Shown here piece after piece: positions 9,128 through 19,537 of a DNA stretch of 64,000 nt; position 1 is the first letter of the stretch; each line of letters begins with the position of its first letter. The translations under genes were made by a program, and so were the position numbers. The stretch comes from Caballeronia mineralivorans PML1(12) (GTDB lineage Bacteria > Pseudomonadota > Gammaproteobacteria > Burkholderiales > Burkholderiaceae): the NCBI RefSeq assembly GCF_001028175.1, contig NZ_AEJF01000093.1:1-64000 (forward strand), given 5' to 3'. A model generated the notes under the pieces. The model was not told where the DNA came from, did not search any database, and was given only the letters and a program-made list of their open reading frames with translations.

Positions 9128-10232
9128 TTGACATCACAGCACGACAAATTTAACGCTCGCGATTCAGCCGTGCGCAGCCGTCGCTCACGGCGACGTACGA
9201 CCAACCAGCACACCGCGGCGCCGCTCAACTCGATGAAACCGGCCACGCCGTCGATGCAGCCAACGAGCATATTTCGAGCACGGTGCAACACGTTCTATCG
9301 ACAGGCGCAACGCAGGATGCCGCCACGCTGATGGACACCATCAAGACATTGATGAGCGGTCTCTCCCCCGATGAAACCACTGCTCTGCGCAGCGTGATGC
9401 TGGAAGGCGATCCAGCACTTTGGCACACACGCGCTTCACGGCATCCGGACGATGAACTGGCGCGTGACTGGCGTGAGGGTGGTTATCCGTATCGCAACCT
9501 GATGTCGCGGCGCGGCTATGAAAAGCAGAAGTATGCGTTGCAGGTCGAATTGCTGAAGCTGCAGGCGTGGGTACGGGAGACCGGCCAGCGTCTGGTGATC
9601 CTGTTCGAAGGGCGGGATGCAGCAGGTAAGGGCGGTGCGATCAAACGCTTTATGGAGCATATGAATCCGCGTGGCGCGCGAGTCGTTGCGCTCGAAAAGC
9701 CGACTGAGTCCGAGCGCGGCCAATGGTACTTCCAGCGCTCTACGTACAACACTTGCCGACATCGGGCGAAATCGTTTTGTTCGATCGCTCCTGGTACAAC
9801 CGTGCAGGCGTGGAACGGGTGATGGGATTTTGCTCGGAACACGAATACAACGACTTCATGCAGCAGGTTCCCGAGTTCGAGCGGCAACTCGTTCGAAGCG
9901 GTATGCACGTCGTCAAGTTCTGGTTTTCCGTGAGCCAGGAAGAGCAGCGCCGGCGTTTCAAGGAACGCGAGATTCATCCGCTCAAGCAATGGAAACTCAG
10001 TCCTGTGGATCTCGCCTCGCTGGATAAGTGGAACGAATACACGGACGCCAAGGAAGCGATGTTCGCGCAAACCGATACTGCCGATTCTCCATGGGCGGTG
10101 GTCCGCTCGGACTGCAAGAAGCGGGCGCGGCTTAACGCGATGCGCCATATCCTGCACAAGCTGCCGTATGCGAACCGGGACGTTCGCGCGATTGGTACGG
10201 TCGATCCGCTGATTGTGGGGCGGGCTCTGTAG
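9128..10232 (+). pseudogene. ppk2: polyphosphate kinase 2, disrupted by frameshift
   Basis: Two overlapping reading frames together make a PPK2, which transfers phosphate between polyphosphate and nucleoside phosphates. The first frame carries the Walker A segment [15 protein letters not shown] and ends out of frame after RGQWYFQR. The second resumes with [20 protein letters not shown], the expected continuation, with Walker B. The break is at 9738-9741, where CTCT stands in place of an expected CT, a two-base duplication. The N-terminus may also be shifted: a TTG start at 9128 after AAGGA opens a basic tail in another frame, whereas family-like sequence ([14 protein letters not shown]) is in the main frame from about 9210. 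It is either a pseudogene or a sequencing error; no other damage is visible. Confidence 0.8.
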
Positions 10233-10261
10233 CAGGTGTTGAAGAGATTGTTGATACAGTC

Positions 10262-10299
10262 GACGGGTGCCAGTGCGAACAGCACTTGCACCCGTCTTT
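10262..10299 (+). terminator. terminator after ppk2
   Basis: GACGGGTGC pairs with GCACCCGTC, with a second inner stem GTGC/GCAC, followed by TTT. It lies 30 bp past the end of the ppk2 reading frame. The following ~220 bp to leuC hold no gene I can recognise and presumably contain the leuC promoter. Confidence 0.75.
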
Positions 10300-10522
10300 G
10301 CATCCAGAGGCTTGTCCCCTCGCGGCGCGGCTAAACGGATGATTCTGTTCTGCATTTTGGGTTAACCGCCCATCCCGGTACTCCCCATACAGGTAGCTCC
10401 ACTACCACCCTAACTCACTGTTTTATATCAGTTTTTTATCCGGCACTAGCGCAATGCGCCGTCCTGCGTGGCATAATCATCAAACCAAAAAACACCCCGC
10501 AGTCACAAAACCTGAAAAGACC

Positions 10523-11932
10523 ATGGCCCAGACTCTGTACGACAAGTTGTGGAACTCGCATGTGATCCACACCGAGGAAGACGGCACGTCCATCCTCTAC
10601 ATTGACCGTCATTTGCTGCATGAAGTGACCAGCCCGCAAGCGTTCGAGGGTCTGAAACTGGCCGAACGGCCGGTATGGCGGATCAGCGCGAATCTGGCGG
10701 TGTCCGATCACAACGTCCCCACAACCGATCGCTCGCACGGCATCGCGGACCCGATCTCGAAGCTGCAAGTCGACACGTTGGACGACAACTGCGACGCCTA
10801 CGGCATCACGCAGTTCAAGATGAACGACTTGCGGCAAGGCATCGTGCACATCATCGGGCCGGAACAGGGCGCCACGCTGCCGGGAATGACAATAGTTTGC
10901 GGCGACTCACATACCTCCACGCACGGCGCGTTCGGCGCGCTGGCGCATGGCATCGGTACGTCGGAAGTCGAGCACGTTCTCGCCACGCAAACGCTGCTGC
11001 AAAAGAAGAGCAAGAACTTGCTCGTCAAGGTCGAAGGACCGCTGCCGCGCGGCTGCACCGCGAAGGACATCGTGCTGGCGATCATTGGCAAGATTGGTAC
11101 GGCGGGCGGCAACGGTTACGCCATTGAATTTGGCGGCTCGACCATCCGTGCGTTATCGATGGAAGGCCGCATGACGGTCTGCAACATGGCTATCGAAGCG
11201 GGCGCCCGTGCAGGCATGGTTGCCGTCGATGAAACCACCATCAACTACCTGAAGGATCGTCCGTATTCGCCGCACGGTGCTGAGTTCGAGCAGGCAGCAA
11301 CCTATTGGCGCACCTTCACCTCCGATCCGGGCGCGAAGTTCGATCGCGTGGTGGAGTTGAACGCTGCTGAAATCGTGCCCCAAGTAACGTGGGGCACGTC
11401 GCCGGAAATGGTGACGTCCATCGACGGCCGCGTGCCTGATCCCGAGCGCGAAAAGGACCCGGTCAAGCGCGACGCTATCGAACGCGCGTTGAAGTACATG
11501 GCGCTCGAGCCAAACACACCGATGCAATCGATCAAGCCGGACAAGATTTTCATCGGCTCGTGCACGAATGCGCGGATCGAGGACTTGCGTGCAGCGGCTT
11601 ACGTGGTGAAGACACTTGGCCGCCGCGTGGCGCCGAATATCCGCTTGGCGATGGTCGTGCCGGGTTCCGGCCTCGTGAAGGCGCAAGCGGAACGCGAAGG
11701 GCTCGACAAGGTGTTCCTCGACGCCGGTTTCCAATGGCGCGAACCGGGCTGTTCGATGTGCCTCGCCATGAACGCTGACAGGCTGGAGCCGGGCGAGCGT
11801 TGCGCGTCCACATCGAATCGTAACTTTGAAGGGCGTCAGGGCGCGGGCGGCCGTACGCATCTGGTGAGTCCGGCGATGGCTGCTGCTGCGGCTATCGAAG
11901 GTCATTTTGTCGATATTCGCGAACTGGCATGA
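10523..11932 (+). CDS. leuC: 3-isopropylmalate dehydratase large subunit
   Basis: A 469-residue aconitase-family enzyme that isomerises 2-isopropylmalate to 3-isopropylmalate in leucine synthesis. [4Fe-4S] ligands lie in [13 protein letters not shown] and [13 protein letters not shown], and [19 protein letters not shown] is conserved. I use the ATG at 10523 ([13 protein letters not shown]), the family N-terminus, not an in-frame ATG 69 bases upstream. Its stop overlaps the start of the small lipoprotein gene as ATGA, and leuD and leuB follow. Confidence 0.97.
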   Translation: MAQTLYDKLWNSHVIHTEEDGTSILYIDRHLLHEVTSPQAFEGLKLAERPVWRISANLAVSDHNVPTTDRSHGIADPISKLQVDTLDDNCDAYGITQFKMNDLRQGIVHIIGPEQGATLPGMTIVCGDSHTSTHGAFGALAHGIGTSEVEHVLATQTLLQKKSKNLLVKVEGPLPRGCTAKDIVLAIIGKIGTAGGNGYAIEFGGSTIRALSMEGRMTVCNMAIEAGARAGMVAVDETTINYLKDRPYSPHGAEFEQAATYWRTFTSDPGAKFDRVVELNAAEIVPQVTWGTSPEMVTSIDGRVPDPEREKDPVKRDAIERALKYMALEPNTPMQSIKPDKIFIGSCTNARIEDLRAAAYVVKTLGRRVAPNIRLAMVVPGSGLVKAQAEREGLDKVFLDAGFQWREPGCSMCLAMNADRLEPGERCASTSNRNFEGRQGAGGRTHLVSPAMAAAAAIEGHFVDIRELA

Positions 11933-12060
11933 AGCGCATCTTTATTCTGCTGGCGTTGATCGCGGTCGTTGCCGGTGCTGCGGGCTGCAATACGGTCCAC
12001 GGCTTTGGCGAGGACATGCGTCACCTCGGCAATTCGATCAGCAATGCGGCCGACAAGTAA
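11929..12060 (+). CDS. entericidin A/B-like small lipoprotein
   Basis: A 43-residue peptide starting on the ATG that overlaps the leuC stop (ATGA). It has a basic start (MKR), a hydrophobic stretch and a lipobox-like VVAGAAGC, after which the mature part starts [19 protein letters not shown], closely resembling entericidins. In Escherichia coli these are outer-membrane lipoproteins linked to stress-induced lysis; here only the family resemblance is seen. It is locked into the leu operon by translational overlap, 43 bp ahead of leuD. The -3 position of the lipobox is Ala instead of the usual Leu. Confidence 0.85.
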   Translation: MKRIFILLALIAVVAGAAGCNTVHGFGEDMRHLGNSISNAADK

Positions 12061-12103
12061 GCGGCTATAAGAACGGTCAAGCAAACCAAACCGGTAACGC
12101 ATC

Positions 12104-12754
12104 ATGGAAAAATTCATCGTACATAGCGGGCTCGTGGCGCCGCTGGATCGCGACAACGTCGACACGGACGCGATCATCCCGAAGCAGTTCCTGAAGTCGA
12201 TCAAGCGCACGGGTTTCGGCCCGAATGCCTTCGACGAATGGCGTTATCTCGATGTCGGCCAGCCCGGCCAGGACAACTCGAACCGGCCGCTGAATCCGGA
12301 TTTCGTGCTGAACCAGCCGCGCTACAAGGGCGCGTCGATCCTGCTGACGCGCAAGAATTTCGGCTGCGGCAGTTCGCGTGAGCACGCGCCGTGGGCGCTG
12401 GATCAGTACGGCTTCCGCGCGATCATCGCGCCGAGCTTCGCCGATATCTTCTACAACAACTGCTTCAAGAACGGCCTGCTGCCGATCGTGTTGACGGAAA
12501 GCCAGGTCGACAAGCTGTTCAACGAGACCTATGCGTTTAACGGGTTCAAGCTGACGGTCGATCTGGAGCGTCAAGTCGTGCTGACTGGCGATGGTACGGA
12601 ATATCCGTTCGAGGTGCCGGGCTTCCGCAAGTTCTGCCTGCTGAACGGTTTCGACGACATCGCGCTTACGCTGCGCCACGCCGACAAGATCCGCCAGTTC
12701 GAAAACGAGCGTCTGGCGAAGCAGCCGTGGCTGAATAACCGCCTCGTCGGATAA
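12104..12754 (+). CDS. leuD: 3-isopropylmalate dehydratase small subunit
   Basis: A 216-residue swivelling-domain partner of LeuC. It starts [28 protein letters not shown], typical of the family, and contains [17 protein letters not shown], which shapes the substrate site. Normal length with no interruption. It lies 43 bp after the small lipoprotein gene and 43 bp before leuB. Confidence 0.97.
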   Translation: MEKFIVHSGLVAPLDRDNVDTDAIIPKQFLKSIKRTGFGPNAFDEWRYLDVGQPGQDNSNRPLNPDFVLNQPRYKGASILLTRKNFGCGSSREHAPWALDQYGFRAIIAPSFADIFYNNCFKNGLLPIVLTESQVDKLFNETYAFNGFKLTVDLERQVVLTGDGTEYPFEVPGFRKFCLLNGFDDIALTLRHADKIRQFENERLAKQPWLNNRLVG

Positions 12755-12797
12755 GTACGGTTAGCGACGGATTAATACGAATAGAAAAGGAAACACC

Positions 12798-13865
12798 ATG
12801 AAGATTGCAGTGCTGCCCGGCGATGGCATCGGTCCGGAGATCATCAAGGAAGCGGTCAAGGTCCTCAACGCGCTCGACGAAAAGTTCGAGCTCGAAGAAG
12901 CGCCGGTAGGTGGCGCGGGTTACGAGGCGAGCGGCCATCCGCTGCCGGACGCGACGCTTGCGCTGGCAAAAGCATCGGATGCAATCCTGTTCGGCGCTGT
13001 AGGCGACTGGAAATACGATTCGCTCGAACGCGCGCTGCGTCCCGAGCAGGCCATCCTGGGCCTGCGCAAGCATCTGCAATTGTTCGCGAACTTCCGTCCG
13101 GCCATTTGTTATCCGCAATTGACGGCGGCTTCTTCGCTTAAAGCCGAGATTGTCGCGGGGCTGGATATCCTCATCATTCGCGAACTGAACGGCGATATCT
13201 ATTTCGGCCAGCCGCGCGGCGTGCGGTCGTCGCCGGATGGCTTGTTCGAAGGCGCGAAGGAAGGCTTCGACACCATGCGTTATTCCGAACCGGAAGTGCG
13301 CCGCATCGCGCATGTTGCGTTTCAGGCCGCGCAAAAGCGCGCGAAGAAGCTGACGAGCGTCGACAAGGCGAACGTGCTGGAAACGTCGCAACTCTGGCGC
13401 GACGTGATGATCGATGTATCGAAGGAATATGCGGACGTCGAGCTGTCGCACATGTACGTGGACAACGCGGCCATGCAGCTGGTGAAGGCGCCGAAAGCGT
13501 TCGATGTGGTGGTGACCGGCAACATGTTCGGCGACATTCTCTCCGACGAAGCCGCCATGCTGACGGGTTCCATCGGTATGTTGCCGTCCGCCTCGCTCGA
13601 TAAGAACAACAAGGGCTTGTACGAGCCGTCGCACGGTTCGGCGCCGGATATCGCGGGCAAGGGCGTGGCGAATCCGCTCGCAACCATCCTTTCGGCCGCC
13701 ATGATGCTGCGTTACTCGCTCGACAAGACCGAGCAGGCTGACCGTATCGAAACGGCGGTGAAGAAGGTGCTGGAACAGGGTTTCCGCACCGGTGACATCG
13801 CGACGCAGGATGGCCGCACGGTCGGCACGAAGGAAATGGGCGACGCAGTTCTCGCAGCGCTCTAA
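12798..13865 (+). CDS. leuB: 3-isopropylmalate dehydrogenase
   Basis: A 355-residue NAD-dependent enzyme that oxidatively decarboxylates 3-isopropylmalate. [15 protein letters not shown] opens the protein. [24 protein letters not shown] contains the substrate arginines, and [14 protein letters not shown] and [23 protein letters not shown] hold the metal and cofactor sites. An AAAGGAAA ribosome site precedes the ATG. It is the last leu gene; a hairpin and T-run follow. Confidence 0.97.
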   Translation: MKIAVLPGDGIGPEIIKEAVKVLNALDEKFELEEAPVGGAGYEASGHPLPDATLALAKASDAILFGAVGDWKYDSLERALRPEQAILGLRKHLQLFANFRPAICYPQLTAASSLKAEIVAGLDILIIRELNGDIYFGQPRGVRSSPDGLFEGAKEGFDTMRYSEPEVRRIAHVAFQAAQKRAKKLTSVDKANVLETSQLWRDVMIDVSKEYADVELSHMYVDNAAMQLVKAPKAFDVVVTGNMFGDILSDEAAMLTGSIGMLPSASLDKNNKGLYEPSHGSAPDIAGKGVANPLATILSAAMMLRYSLDKTEQADRIETAVKKVLEQGFRTGDIATQDGRTVGTKEMGDAVLAAL

Positions 13866-13872
13866 AACTGGC

Positions 13873-13957
13873 GACGCGCTTTTCCATCGGTTGAGTTGAC
13901 CAAATGCGTCAGCGAAAAATTCCGGTGGAAAAGCGTCTCGCGGCGGACGTTTTTTTA
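13873..13957 (+). terminator. hairpin and T-run after leuB
   Basis: A long imperfect stem pairs GACGC..CTTTTCCA..CGG with CCG..TGGAAAAG..GCGTC, followed by a short CGTC/GACG stem running straight into seven T. It begins 8 bp after the leuB stop and probably ends the leu transcript. Confidence 0.7.
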
Positions 13958-14081
13958 AGATACCGCCGATCGCGACATTTCATCTCGTTTCGTCGCTTTT
14001 AGCGCACGAACCACGTCAAAACAGCGTGGAACGCTCGCTTGGAAGGACGAATATACGGGTTATCGTGTAGACTCTTTTGTT

Positions 14082-14249
14082 ATGGCGAAGATCTCTAAAA
14101 TCTCTCTGGACTCGATTTCATGCGGCGGCATTGAAGGCGCCCGCACGATTCGTCTCGCCATTACGCGTCTGGGCACGCATCTGGGTACGGTTGCGCTGTC
14201 CAAACGCATTACGAAAACCATTTCCCTCAAAACGATCACGTTCCGCTGA
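14082..14249 (+). CDS. possible Thr/Ile-rich leader peptide upstream of asd
   Basis: A 55-codon open frame ([16 protein letters not shown] to SLKTITFR) sits between the leuB terminator and asd. It is unusually rich in Ile, Thr, Lys and Ser; its last 13 sense codons read [14 protein letters not shown] perfect 9-bp hairpin follows 21 bases after its stop. Leader peptides rich in regulatory amino acids control aspartate-family operons in enteric bacteria, and Asd makes the precursor of Thr, Ile, Lys and Met, so an attenuator is conceivable. No convincing ribosome site is visible, and it could be chance. Confidence 0.35.
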   Translation: MAKISKISLDSISCGGIEGARTIRLAITRLGTHLGTVALSKRITKTISLKTITFR

Positions 14250-14270
14250 TCGCCTGTCGTGTCCGCCCAT

Positions 14271-14317
14271 CTTCCCCGCGCGGTCACGCCGGCGGAGGGT
14301 TCGGCCAAGCGGGGAAG
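14271..14317 (+). promoter_or_regulatory. hairpin in the asd leader
   Basis: CTTCCCCGC pairs exactly with GCGGGGAAG; an inner GCCG/CGGC stem folds within the loop. It lies between the Thr/Ile-rich mini-ORF and the asd ribosome site (AAAAAAGG). There is no T-run, so any effect would be through pausing, masking or an alternative fold. Confidence 0.45.
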
Positions 14318-14338
14318 TGTCCACAAAAAAGGTTAGTC

Positions 14339-15460
14339 ATGAACGTAGGTCTCGTTGGTTGGCGCGGCATGGTCGGCAGCGTCCTGATGCAGCGCATGCA
14401 GCAGGAAGGCGATTTCGACCTGATCGAACCGGTGTTTTTCAGCACCAGCAATGCGGGCGGCAATGCGCCGTCGTTCGCGAAAAACGAGACGAAACTCAAA
14501 GATGCGACAAGCATCGACGACCTGAAAAAGTGCGACGCAATCATTACGTGCCAGGGCGGCGACTACACCAATGAGGTGTACCCGAAACTGCGCGCGGCCG
14601 GCTGGAAGGGCTACTGGATCGACGCGGCTTCGTCGCTGCGCATGAAGGACGATGCGGTCATCATCCTCGACCCGGTCAACCTGAACGTCATCAAGGATTC
14701 GCTCGTGAAGGGCGGCCGGAATTTTATCGGCGGGAACTGCACGGTCAGCTTGATGCTGATGGCGCTGGGCGGTTTGTTTAACCAGAACCTGGTCGAATGG
14801 ACGACCGCCATGACGTATCAGGCAGCTTCCGGTGCGGGCGCACAGAACATGCGCGAACTGCTGCAGCAAATGGGCGTGCTGTATGGTGCGGCCAAAGAAG
14901 ATCTGGCGGATCCGTCGTCGGCTATTCTGGATATCGACAAGCGTGTGCAGGCAGCCATGTCGAGCGAGCGTATGCCCGTCGATAATTTCGGCGTGCCGCT
15001 GGCCGGCGCGCTGATCCCGTGGATCGACAAGGATCTCGGCAACGGCATGTCGAAGGAAGAGTGGAAGGGCGGCGCGGAAACCAACAAGATTCTCGGATTG
15101 CCCGCCATGGGCGAGCCGGGTTCGGTTCCTGTCGACGGCTTGTGCGTGCGGATCGGCGCAATGCGTTGCCATTCGCAGGCCCTGACCATCAAGCTCAAGA
15201 AGGACGTGCCGCTGGACGAATTGCACGGCATCCTGGCATCGGCGAACGATTGGGTGAAGGTTGTCCCGAACGAGCGCGAAGCGTCGATGCGCGATTTGTC
15301 GCCGGCAGTGGTCACGGGTTCGCTGACAGTGCCGGTCGGCCGCTTGCGTAAGCTGGCGATGGGCGGCGAATATCTGTCGGCGTTCACGGTCGGTGACCAG
15401 TTGCTGTGGGGCGCGGCAGAACCGCTGCGCCGGATGCTGCGCATCCTGCTGGACAAGTAA
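14339..15460 (+). CDS. asd: aspartate-semialdehyde dehydrogenase
   Basis: A 373-residue enzyme reducing aspartyl phosphate to aspartate semialdehyde, the branch point to Lys, Thr, Met and Ile. [20 protein letters not shown] carries the NADP motif. [16 protein letters not shown] contains the nucleophilic Cys. [16 protein letters not shown] holds the catalytic His. The length matches the Gram-negative class. AAGG lies ahead of the ATG and a terminator follows. Confidence 0.97.
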   Translation: MNVGLVGWRGMVGSVLMQRMQQEGDFDLIEPVFFSTSNAGGNAPSFAKNETKLKDATSIDDLKKCDAIITCQGGDYTNEVYPKLRAAGWKGYWIDAASSLRMKDDAVIILDPVNLNVIKDSLVKGGRNFIGGNCTVSLMLMALGGLFNQNLVEWTTAMTYQAASGAGAQNMRELLQQMGVLYGAAKEDLADPSSAILDIDKRVQAAMSSERMPVDNFGVPLAGALIPWIDKDLGNGMSKEEWKGGAETNKILGLPAMGEPGSVPVDGLCVRIGAMRCHSQALTIKLKKDVPLDELHGILASANDWVKVVPNEREASMRDLSPAVVTGSLTVPVGRLRKLAMGGEYLSAFTVGDQLLWGAAEPLRRMLRILLDK

Positions 15461-15496
15461 AGTAAACTACGCGCCAAGACGCGCGGCAGTTCGATA

Positions 15497-15525
15497 AAAG
15501 CGTCGCGCTTGTGCGGCGCTTTTTC
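15497..15525 (+). terminator. terminator after asd
   Basis: AAAGCGTCGC pairs with GCGGCGCTTT (one G-T pair) around GCTTGT, followed by T residues, 36 bp after the asd stop. Confidence 0.8.
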
Positions 15526-15631
15526 GTTTTGTGGCTATGTCGTGGCCAAACCACGGCTGGTCCGTGGCCGATTTTGGATGTCGCCCCGTTTTTTTGGTTT
15601 CTTGTTCCCCGTCCACTCGCCTGGAGTATCA

Positions 15632-18010
15632 ATGATCGTTCGTCCGAGTCGGCCACTTCATTCACAGCCTCGCAGCTTCAGCCGCTCGCGGCGCGCGGCG
15701 CTGGTCGCGGCAAGCGTCGCGAGTGTGCTGCTCGGGACGTTCGTTTCCTTCGATGCCAACGCTCAAGCCAGCAGCGCATCAACCGTATCGGCGGCATCGG
15801 CACCGGATGCTGCGTCGGCGGCGGGCGCAATCACGCAGTACAGCGTGAAACCTGGGCAGTCACTCAGCGATATCGCCTCCCAAATCACCGGCTCGAACGA
15901 CCGCGCCACGCGCGAAAAGATGGCGCGCGCACTGTTTGACGCAAATCCCAACGCGTTCATGGGTCATGACCCGAGCCGGCTGAAATTGGGATCGGTTTTG
16001 AACGTGCCGCCGGTTGAGGACGTGGGAGTGGCTTTGGCAGCTTCGCCGGTTTCTGCTTCTGCGCCGGTGGCTACGTCGGCGCCGGCAGTCGAGGCTAGCG
16101 GTTCCGTAGCGGCTGTGGCACCGGCTGAAGGGGCATCGAATACCGTCGGCGTGACGATGGCGGCGAGTGGTGCGGTCAGTGGCGCGGTTACGCCGAACGC
16201 ATCGAGCGAGGCGAACGCGGTCTTGCCGACATCGGAGGCTCAACCTGCGGCGAACGCGAGTGAGGCTGCGAGCGCCAGCGAAATGGTGCCGGCATCGGCG
16301 GTGGCGTCGAGCACGCCTGCGGAGACTGCCGCGCCGGCCAGCGCTCCGTCGACGAGGGGTTCCCTCGCCACGTCAGCCAACGGGCCGATCGGTTGGATCG
16401 CCGGGGCTGTCGTAGTGATAGTCGGCTTGCTTCTGCTCGTTATGCGGGCCGGCAAACGACGCCGTGCCGCAAGCGCTGCGTCTGCGGTGACTGAGGATGA
16501 CCGTTCGCCGCAAGAACCGCCGGTACCATCGACGGCGCCTGAAACAACGGTTATTCCCCCTTACGACGGTTCGACGAGCCACGTGCAATCTCCGACAGGC
16601 GCCGCCGATCTTGACGGCGCATCGGTCCAGCGCGGTCAAAGCGAGCTGAACGTGGTGGCGGCTAGCATCGAAAACTACGATGCCGCCCAGTCCTTCGATA
16701 CTCCGACTGAAGACACTCCGTTTCCGCCGGCGGGGAGCGAGTCCATCGACGAAGATGCGGCTGCCGACGCACGAGTGACGCTGAGCGGGACCGAGAGCCG
16801 TGGACAGGACGCGGCGAATACGACTCGCGAAGCGGACACCAAACGCGCTCCGTTCATGCCCGACGCGCCCGCGGCACTTCATCGCGATTTCACACCGCCG
16901 CGGCCGGGTGCGATCGAAGCGGCACTGGCCGCTGAGCGGGCCGCGACGGATCGCGCAGAGGCGTTGCGTGCGGAAATGGAGGCGCGGGAGGAGGAGTTGC
17001 GCGAGGCTGCGGCGTTAGAACAGGCGACGCGGGAGGCCGTGGCGCACGAGGCTGCGGCGCGTGAGTTGGAAGCGCAAGTGGCGGCAGCGCGTGAAGCTGA
17101 GGCACGTGACGCCGCAGCGCGTGAAGTGGCAGCACGCGAAGCTGAGGCGCGAGAGGCCGCGGCAAATGAAGCCGCTGCGCATGAAGCAGAAGTGCGCGAA
17201 GCAGAGGCTCGTGACGCCGCTGCTCGTGAAGCAGAAGCTCGTGAAGCCGCAGCCCGTGAAGCCGCATCACAGGAAGAAGCGGCGCGTGCGTCTGGCACGC
17301 ACGAAAGCGCAGAACACGCGCCATCCGCGCCTGAGCACGTAACCGACCAGCCTCACAGCCAGCAAGACTCGTCGGACTACGACGACGAACCCTCACCGGC
17401 TTCCCGTTTCCCCCAGCCCAAATTCCCGCAAGAGGCTATCGAAGCCCTGAGTGCGCTCGATTTCGGTTTGCCGCCGCGTCAGGAAGCGCCTTCGCCTTCG
17501 AATGTCCAGCCGACGTTCCCCGCTGCCTCGGCAACCGAACACCCATCGCCGACAGAATCCACCGAGCAGAACGAAACCACGCCTGTCGCTAAAACCCCCA
17601 TAGCCGCCGCGCCCGTCACGCCCCAGCCGATCGCCGACCCGGCCGTCTTCGATCGCCAGAACGCGCAGCATCGCCACCCTGAATCCACGTCGACATCGGC
17701 GAGCGAGCAAATTGAATCCGGAACGACTGGCGCGGCATCGGTGGCAGGCCTCGGCGCATCGCGTTTTGGTCCGTTGAGCCTCGACTTCGACTACAACTCG
17801 CCCACGAGCCAGACCGAGCCGCTGCCGGCCTTCACGCCCGAGCAGATCTCGTCGATCGCCCGCAACAAGCTCGAACTTGCCGTCGAATACATCGAACTCG
17901 GCGATTTGTCCGGGGCGCGCACGCTGCTGCAGGAAGTGATCGAATCGAACGATCCGGCCACGCGCCAACCCGCTGCCGCGCTGTTATCGACGTTGGCGCC
18001 GCTCTCCTGA
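15632..18010 (+). CDS. fimV: FimV family protein (LysM domain, membrane-anchored)
   Basis: A 792-residue protein of the FimV/HubP family, which anchors polar complexes such as type IV pilus machinery to peptidoglycan. After a signal peptide ([16 protein letters not shown] to NAQA) comes a LysM domain (about residues 69-127, [14 protein letters not shown]), an Ala/Ser-rich linker, and one membrane helix (about 252-272) followed by GKRRR. Next is a cytoplasmic region with about 130 residues of [14 protein letters not shown] repeats (about 425-552), a Pro-rich linker, and a C-terminal FimV/TPR-like segment ([21 protein letters not shown]). The ATG at 15632 is chosen because it directly precedes the signal sequence. 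Confidence 0.9.
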   Translation: MIVRPSRPLHSQPRSFSRSRRAALVAASVASVLLGTFVSFDANAQASSASTVSAASAPDAASAAGAITQYSVKPGQSLSDIASQITGSNDRATREKMARALFDANPNAFMGHDPSRLKLGSVLNVPPVEDVGVALAASPVSASAPVATSAPAVEASGSVAAVAPAEGASNTVGVTMAASGAVSGAVTPNASSEANAVLPTSEAQPAANASEAASASEMVPASAVASSTPAETAAPASAPSTRGSLATSANGPIGWIAGAVVVIVGLLLLVMRAGKRRRAASAASAVTEDDRSPQEPPVPSTAPETTVIPPYDGSTSHVQSPTGAADLDGASVQRGQSELNVVAASIENYDAAQSFDTPTEDTPFPPAGSESIDEDAAADARVTLSGTESRGQDAANTTREADTKRAPFMPDAPAALHRDFTPPRPGAIEAALAAERAATDRAEALRAEMEAREEELREAAALEQATREAVAHEAAARELEAQVAAAREAEARDAAAREVAAREAEAREAAANEAAAHEAEVREAEARDAAAREAEAREAAAREAASQEEAARASGTHESAEHAPSAPEHVTDQPHSQQDSSDYDDEPSPASRFPQPKFPQEAIEALSALDFGLPPRQEAPSPSNVQPTFPAASATEHPSPTESTEQNETTPVAKTPIAAAPVTPQPIADPAVFDRQNAQHRHPESTSTSASEQIESGTTGAASVAGLGASRFGPLSLDFDYNSPTSQTEPLPAFTPEQISSIARNKLELAVEYIELGDLSGARTLLQEVIESNDPATRQPAAALLSTLAPLS

Positions 18011-18011
18011 T

Positions 18012-18833
18012 ATGCCCTTGAAACGCATTGCATTAGGTATCCAGTACGACGGTTCGGCGTTCAGCGGCTGGCAGACTCAATCGGATGTCAAGACGGTACA
18101 AGACGTCCTCGAACGCGCGCTCGGCAAATTCACGCAAACCCGCGTGCAAACGGTTGTCGCGGGACGCACGGATACGGGCGTGCACGCGCTCGGCCAGGTC
18201 GTCCATTTCGATACCGAACTCGAGCGCACCGACTTCGCCTGGGTGCGCGGCACGAACGCGTTTTTGCCGCAGAGCGTCGCGGTCCAGTGGGCACGGCCGA
18301 TGCCCGACGATTTCCACGCGCGTTTCGGCGCCTTCGAGCGTACGTATTACTACGCGCTGTACGTCCACCCCGTGCGCTCGCCGATGATCACCGGCCACGC
18401 CGGCTGGTGCTACGCCCCACTCGATGCCAATGCGATGCGCGAAGCCGCCGCCTGCCTGATCGGCAAGCACGATTTCACGGCGTTCCGCTCGTCCGAGTGC
18501 CAGGCGAAGACGCCGGTGAAGTACCTGCATCAGATCGACATAGTGGAGCAGGGCGATTTCATTCACTTTCGCTTCCGGGCGAACGCGTTTTTGCACCACA
18601 TGGTGCGCAATCTGATGGGATGTTTCGTCGCGATTGGCCGCGGCAAGCATCCCGCGTCGTGGATGGCCGAATTACTGGAAGCCCGCGACCGCAAACGCGC
18701 CGCGCCGACGTTCATGCCCGACGGCCTCTATCTGGCCGAGGTCGGCTATCCTGAGAACTTCGCAGTGCCCGCGCCGCGCCTGGGAAGCTACCCTTGGAGC
18801 GCGGTCTGGCAAGGAAAACAGCATGATAAATAA
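18012..18833 (+). CDS. truA: tRNA pseudouridine(38-40) synthase
   Basis: A 273-residue enzyme that isomerises uridines 38-40 in the tRNA anticodon arm. [16 protein letters not shown] is the N-terminal signature, and [18 protein letters not shown] contains the catalytic Asp. [18 protein letters not shown] is also typical. It begins one base after the fimV stop and overlaps trpF by 11 bp, so fimV, truA and trpF are probably co-transcribed. Confidence 0.97.
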   Translation: MPLKRIALGIQYDGSAFSGWQTQSDVKTVQDVLERALGKFTQTRVQTVVAGRTDTGVHALGQVVHFDTELERTDFAWVRGTNAFLPQSVAVQWARPMPDDFHARFGAFERTYYYALYVHPVRSPMITGHAGWCYAPLDANAMREAAACLIGKHDFTAFRSSECQAKTPVKYLHQIDIVEQGDFIHFRFRANAFLHHMVRNLMGCFVAIGRGKHPASWMAELLEARDRKRAAPTFMPDGLYLAEVGYPENFAVPAPRLGSYPWSAVWQGKQHDK

Positions 18834-19491
18834 CGATTTGCGTAGAACGAGAATCAAACTGTGCGGTTTGTCGAAGACGGAAGACGTCGATACCGCCGTC
18901 GCACTCGGCGCTGATGCAGTGGGTTTCGTGTTCTACCCGCCAAGCCCGCGTTCGGTCAGCGTGGGCCAAGCGGTCGAACTGGCGGAGCGCGTGCCGCCGC
19001 TGGTTTCGGCGGTCGGTTTGTTCGTCAACGCCACGCCGGAATGGATCCGCGAAGTGACGTCGAACGTGCGGCTATCGCTGCTGCAATTCCACGGCGATGA
19101 AACCCCGGCGCAATGCGCGGCGCTCGCGGAAGTGGCCGGTTTGCCGTGGTGGCGTGCCCTTCGGGTAGGGCCTGATGCCACTGCACGCGATTTGGTAGAA
19201 TCATCTCTTAATTATTCAGCAGCCAGCGGTTTGCTCCTCGACACCCTCGTCGAGGGCTACGGTGGCGGTGGAAAGGTATTCGATTGGTCACTTATCCCAA
19301 CAGATCTCGGGCATCGGGCCGTTTTGAGTGGTGGGTTGAACGCGCAAAACGTCCTTGACGCCATCCGGCGCGTGCGCCCCTACGCAGTCGATGTCTCCAG
19401 TGGCATCGAAGTAGCGGGGGCGAAGGGCGTGAAAGATCACGCCCGAATGGCGGCGTTCGTACGCGCGGTGCGCGAAGCGGATGCCGGATGA
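18823..19491 (+). CDS. trpF: phosphoribosylanthranilate isomerase
   Basis: A 222-residue TIM-barrel enzyme, third step of tryptophan synthesis from chorismate. [15 protein letters not shown] supplies the catalytic Cys, [19 protein letters not shown] binds phosphate, and [20 protein letters not shown] and VDVSSGIE are conserved; the general acid is the Asp of LLDTLVEG. The ATG at 18823 overlaps the end of truA by 11 bp. trpB follows after 46 bp. Confidence 0.95.
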   Translation: MINNDLRRTRIKLCGLSKTEDVDTAVALGADAVGFVFYPPSPRSVSVGQAVELAERVPPLVSAVGLFVNATPEWIREVTSNVRLSLLQFHGDETPAQCAALAEVAGLPWWRALRVGPDATARDLVESSLNYSAASGLLLDTLVEGYGGGGKVFDWSLIPTDLGHRAVLSGGLNAQNVLDAIRRVRPYAVDVSSGIEVAGAKGVKDHARMAAFVRAVREADAG

Positions 19492-19537
19492 TCAACGTGG
19501 TAAAGCGCAACGCTTCCACGTACCGAGAGAGTGACAC

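Noticed and set aside
9077..9331. Open frame ahead of ppk2 read as an independent small gene
   Set aside because: Its first part may be the shifted N-terminal tail of ppk2, and the rest overlaps family-like ppk2 sequence in another frame. It is better treated as part of the pseudogene.
16879..17396. Two minus-strand frames opposite fimV with Ala/Ser/Arg or Leu/His/Pro repeats
   Set aside because: They are mirror readings of the [10 protein letters not shown] repeat. The plus strand has the intact LysM, membrane and C-terminal domains.
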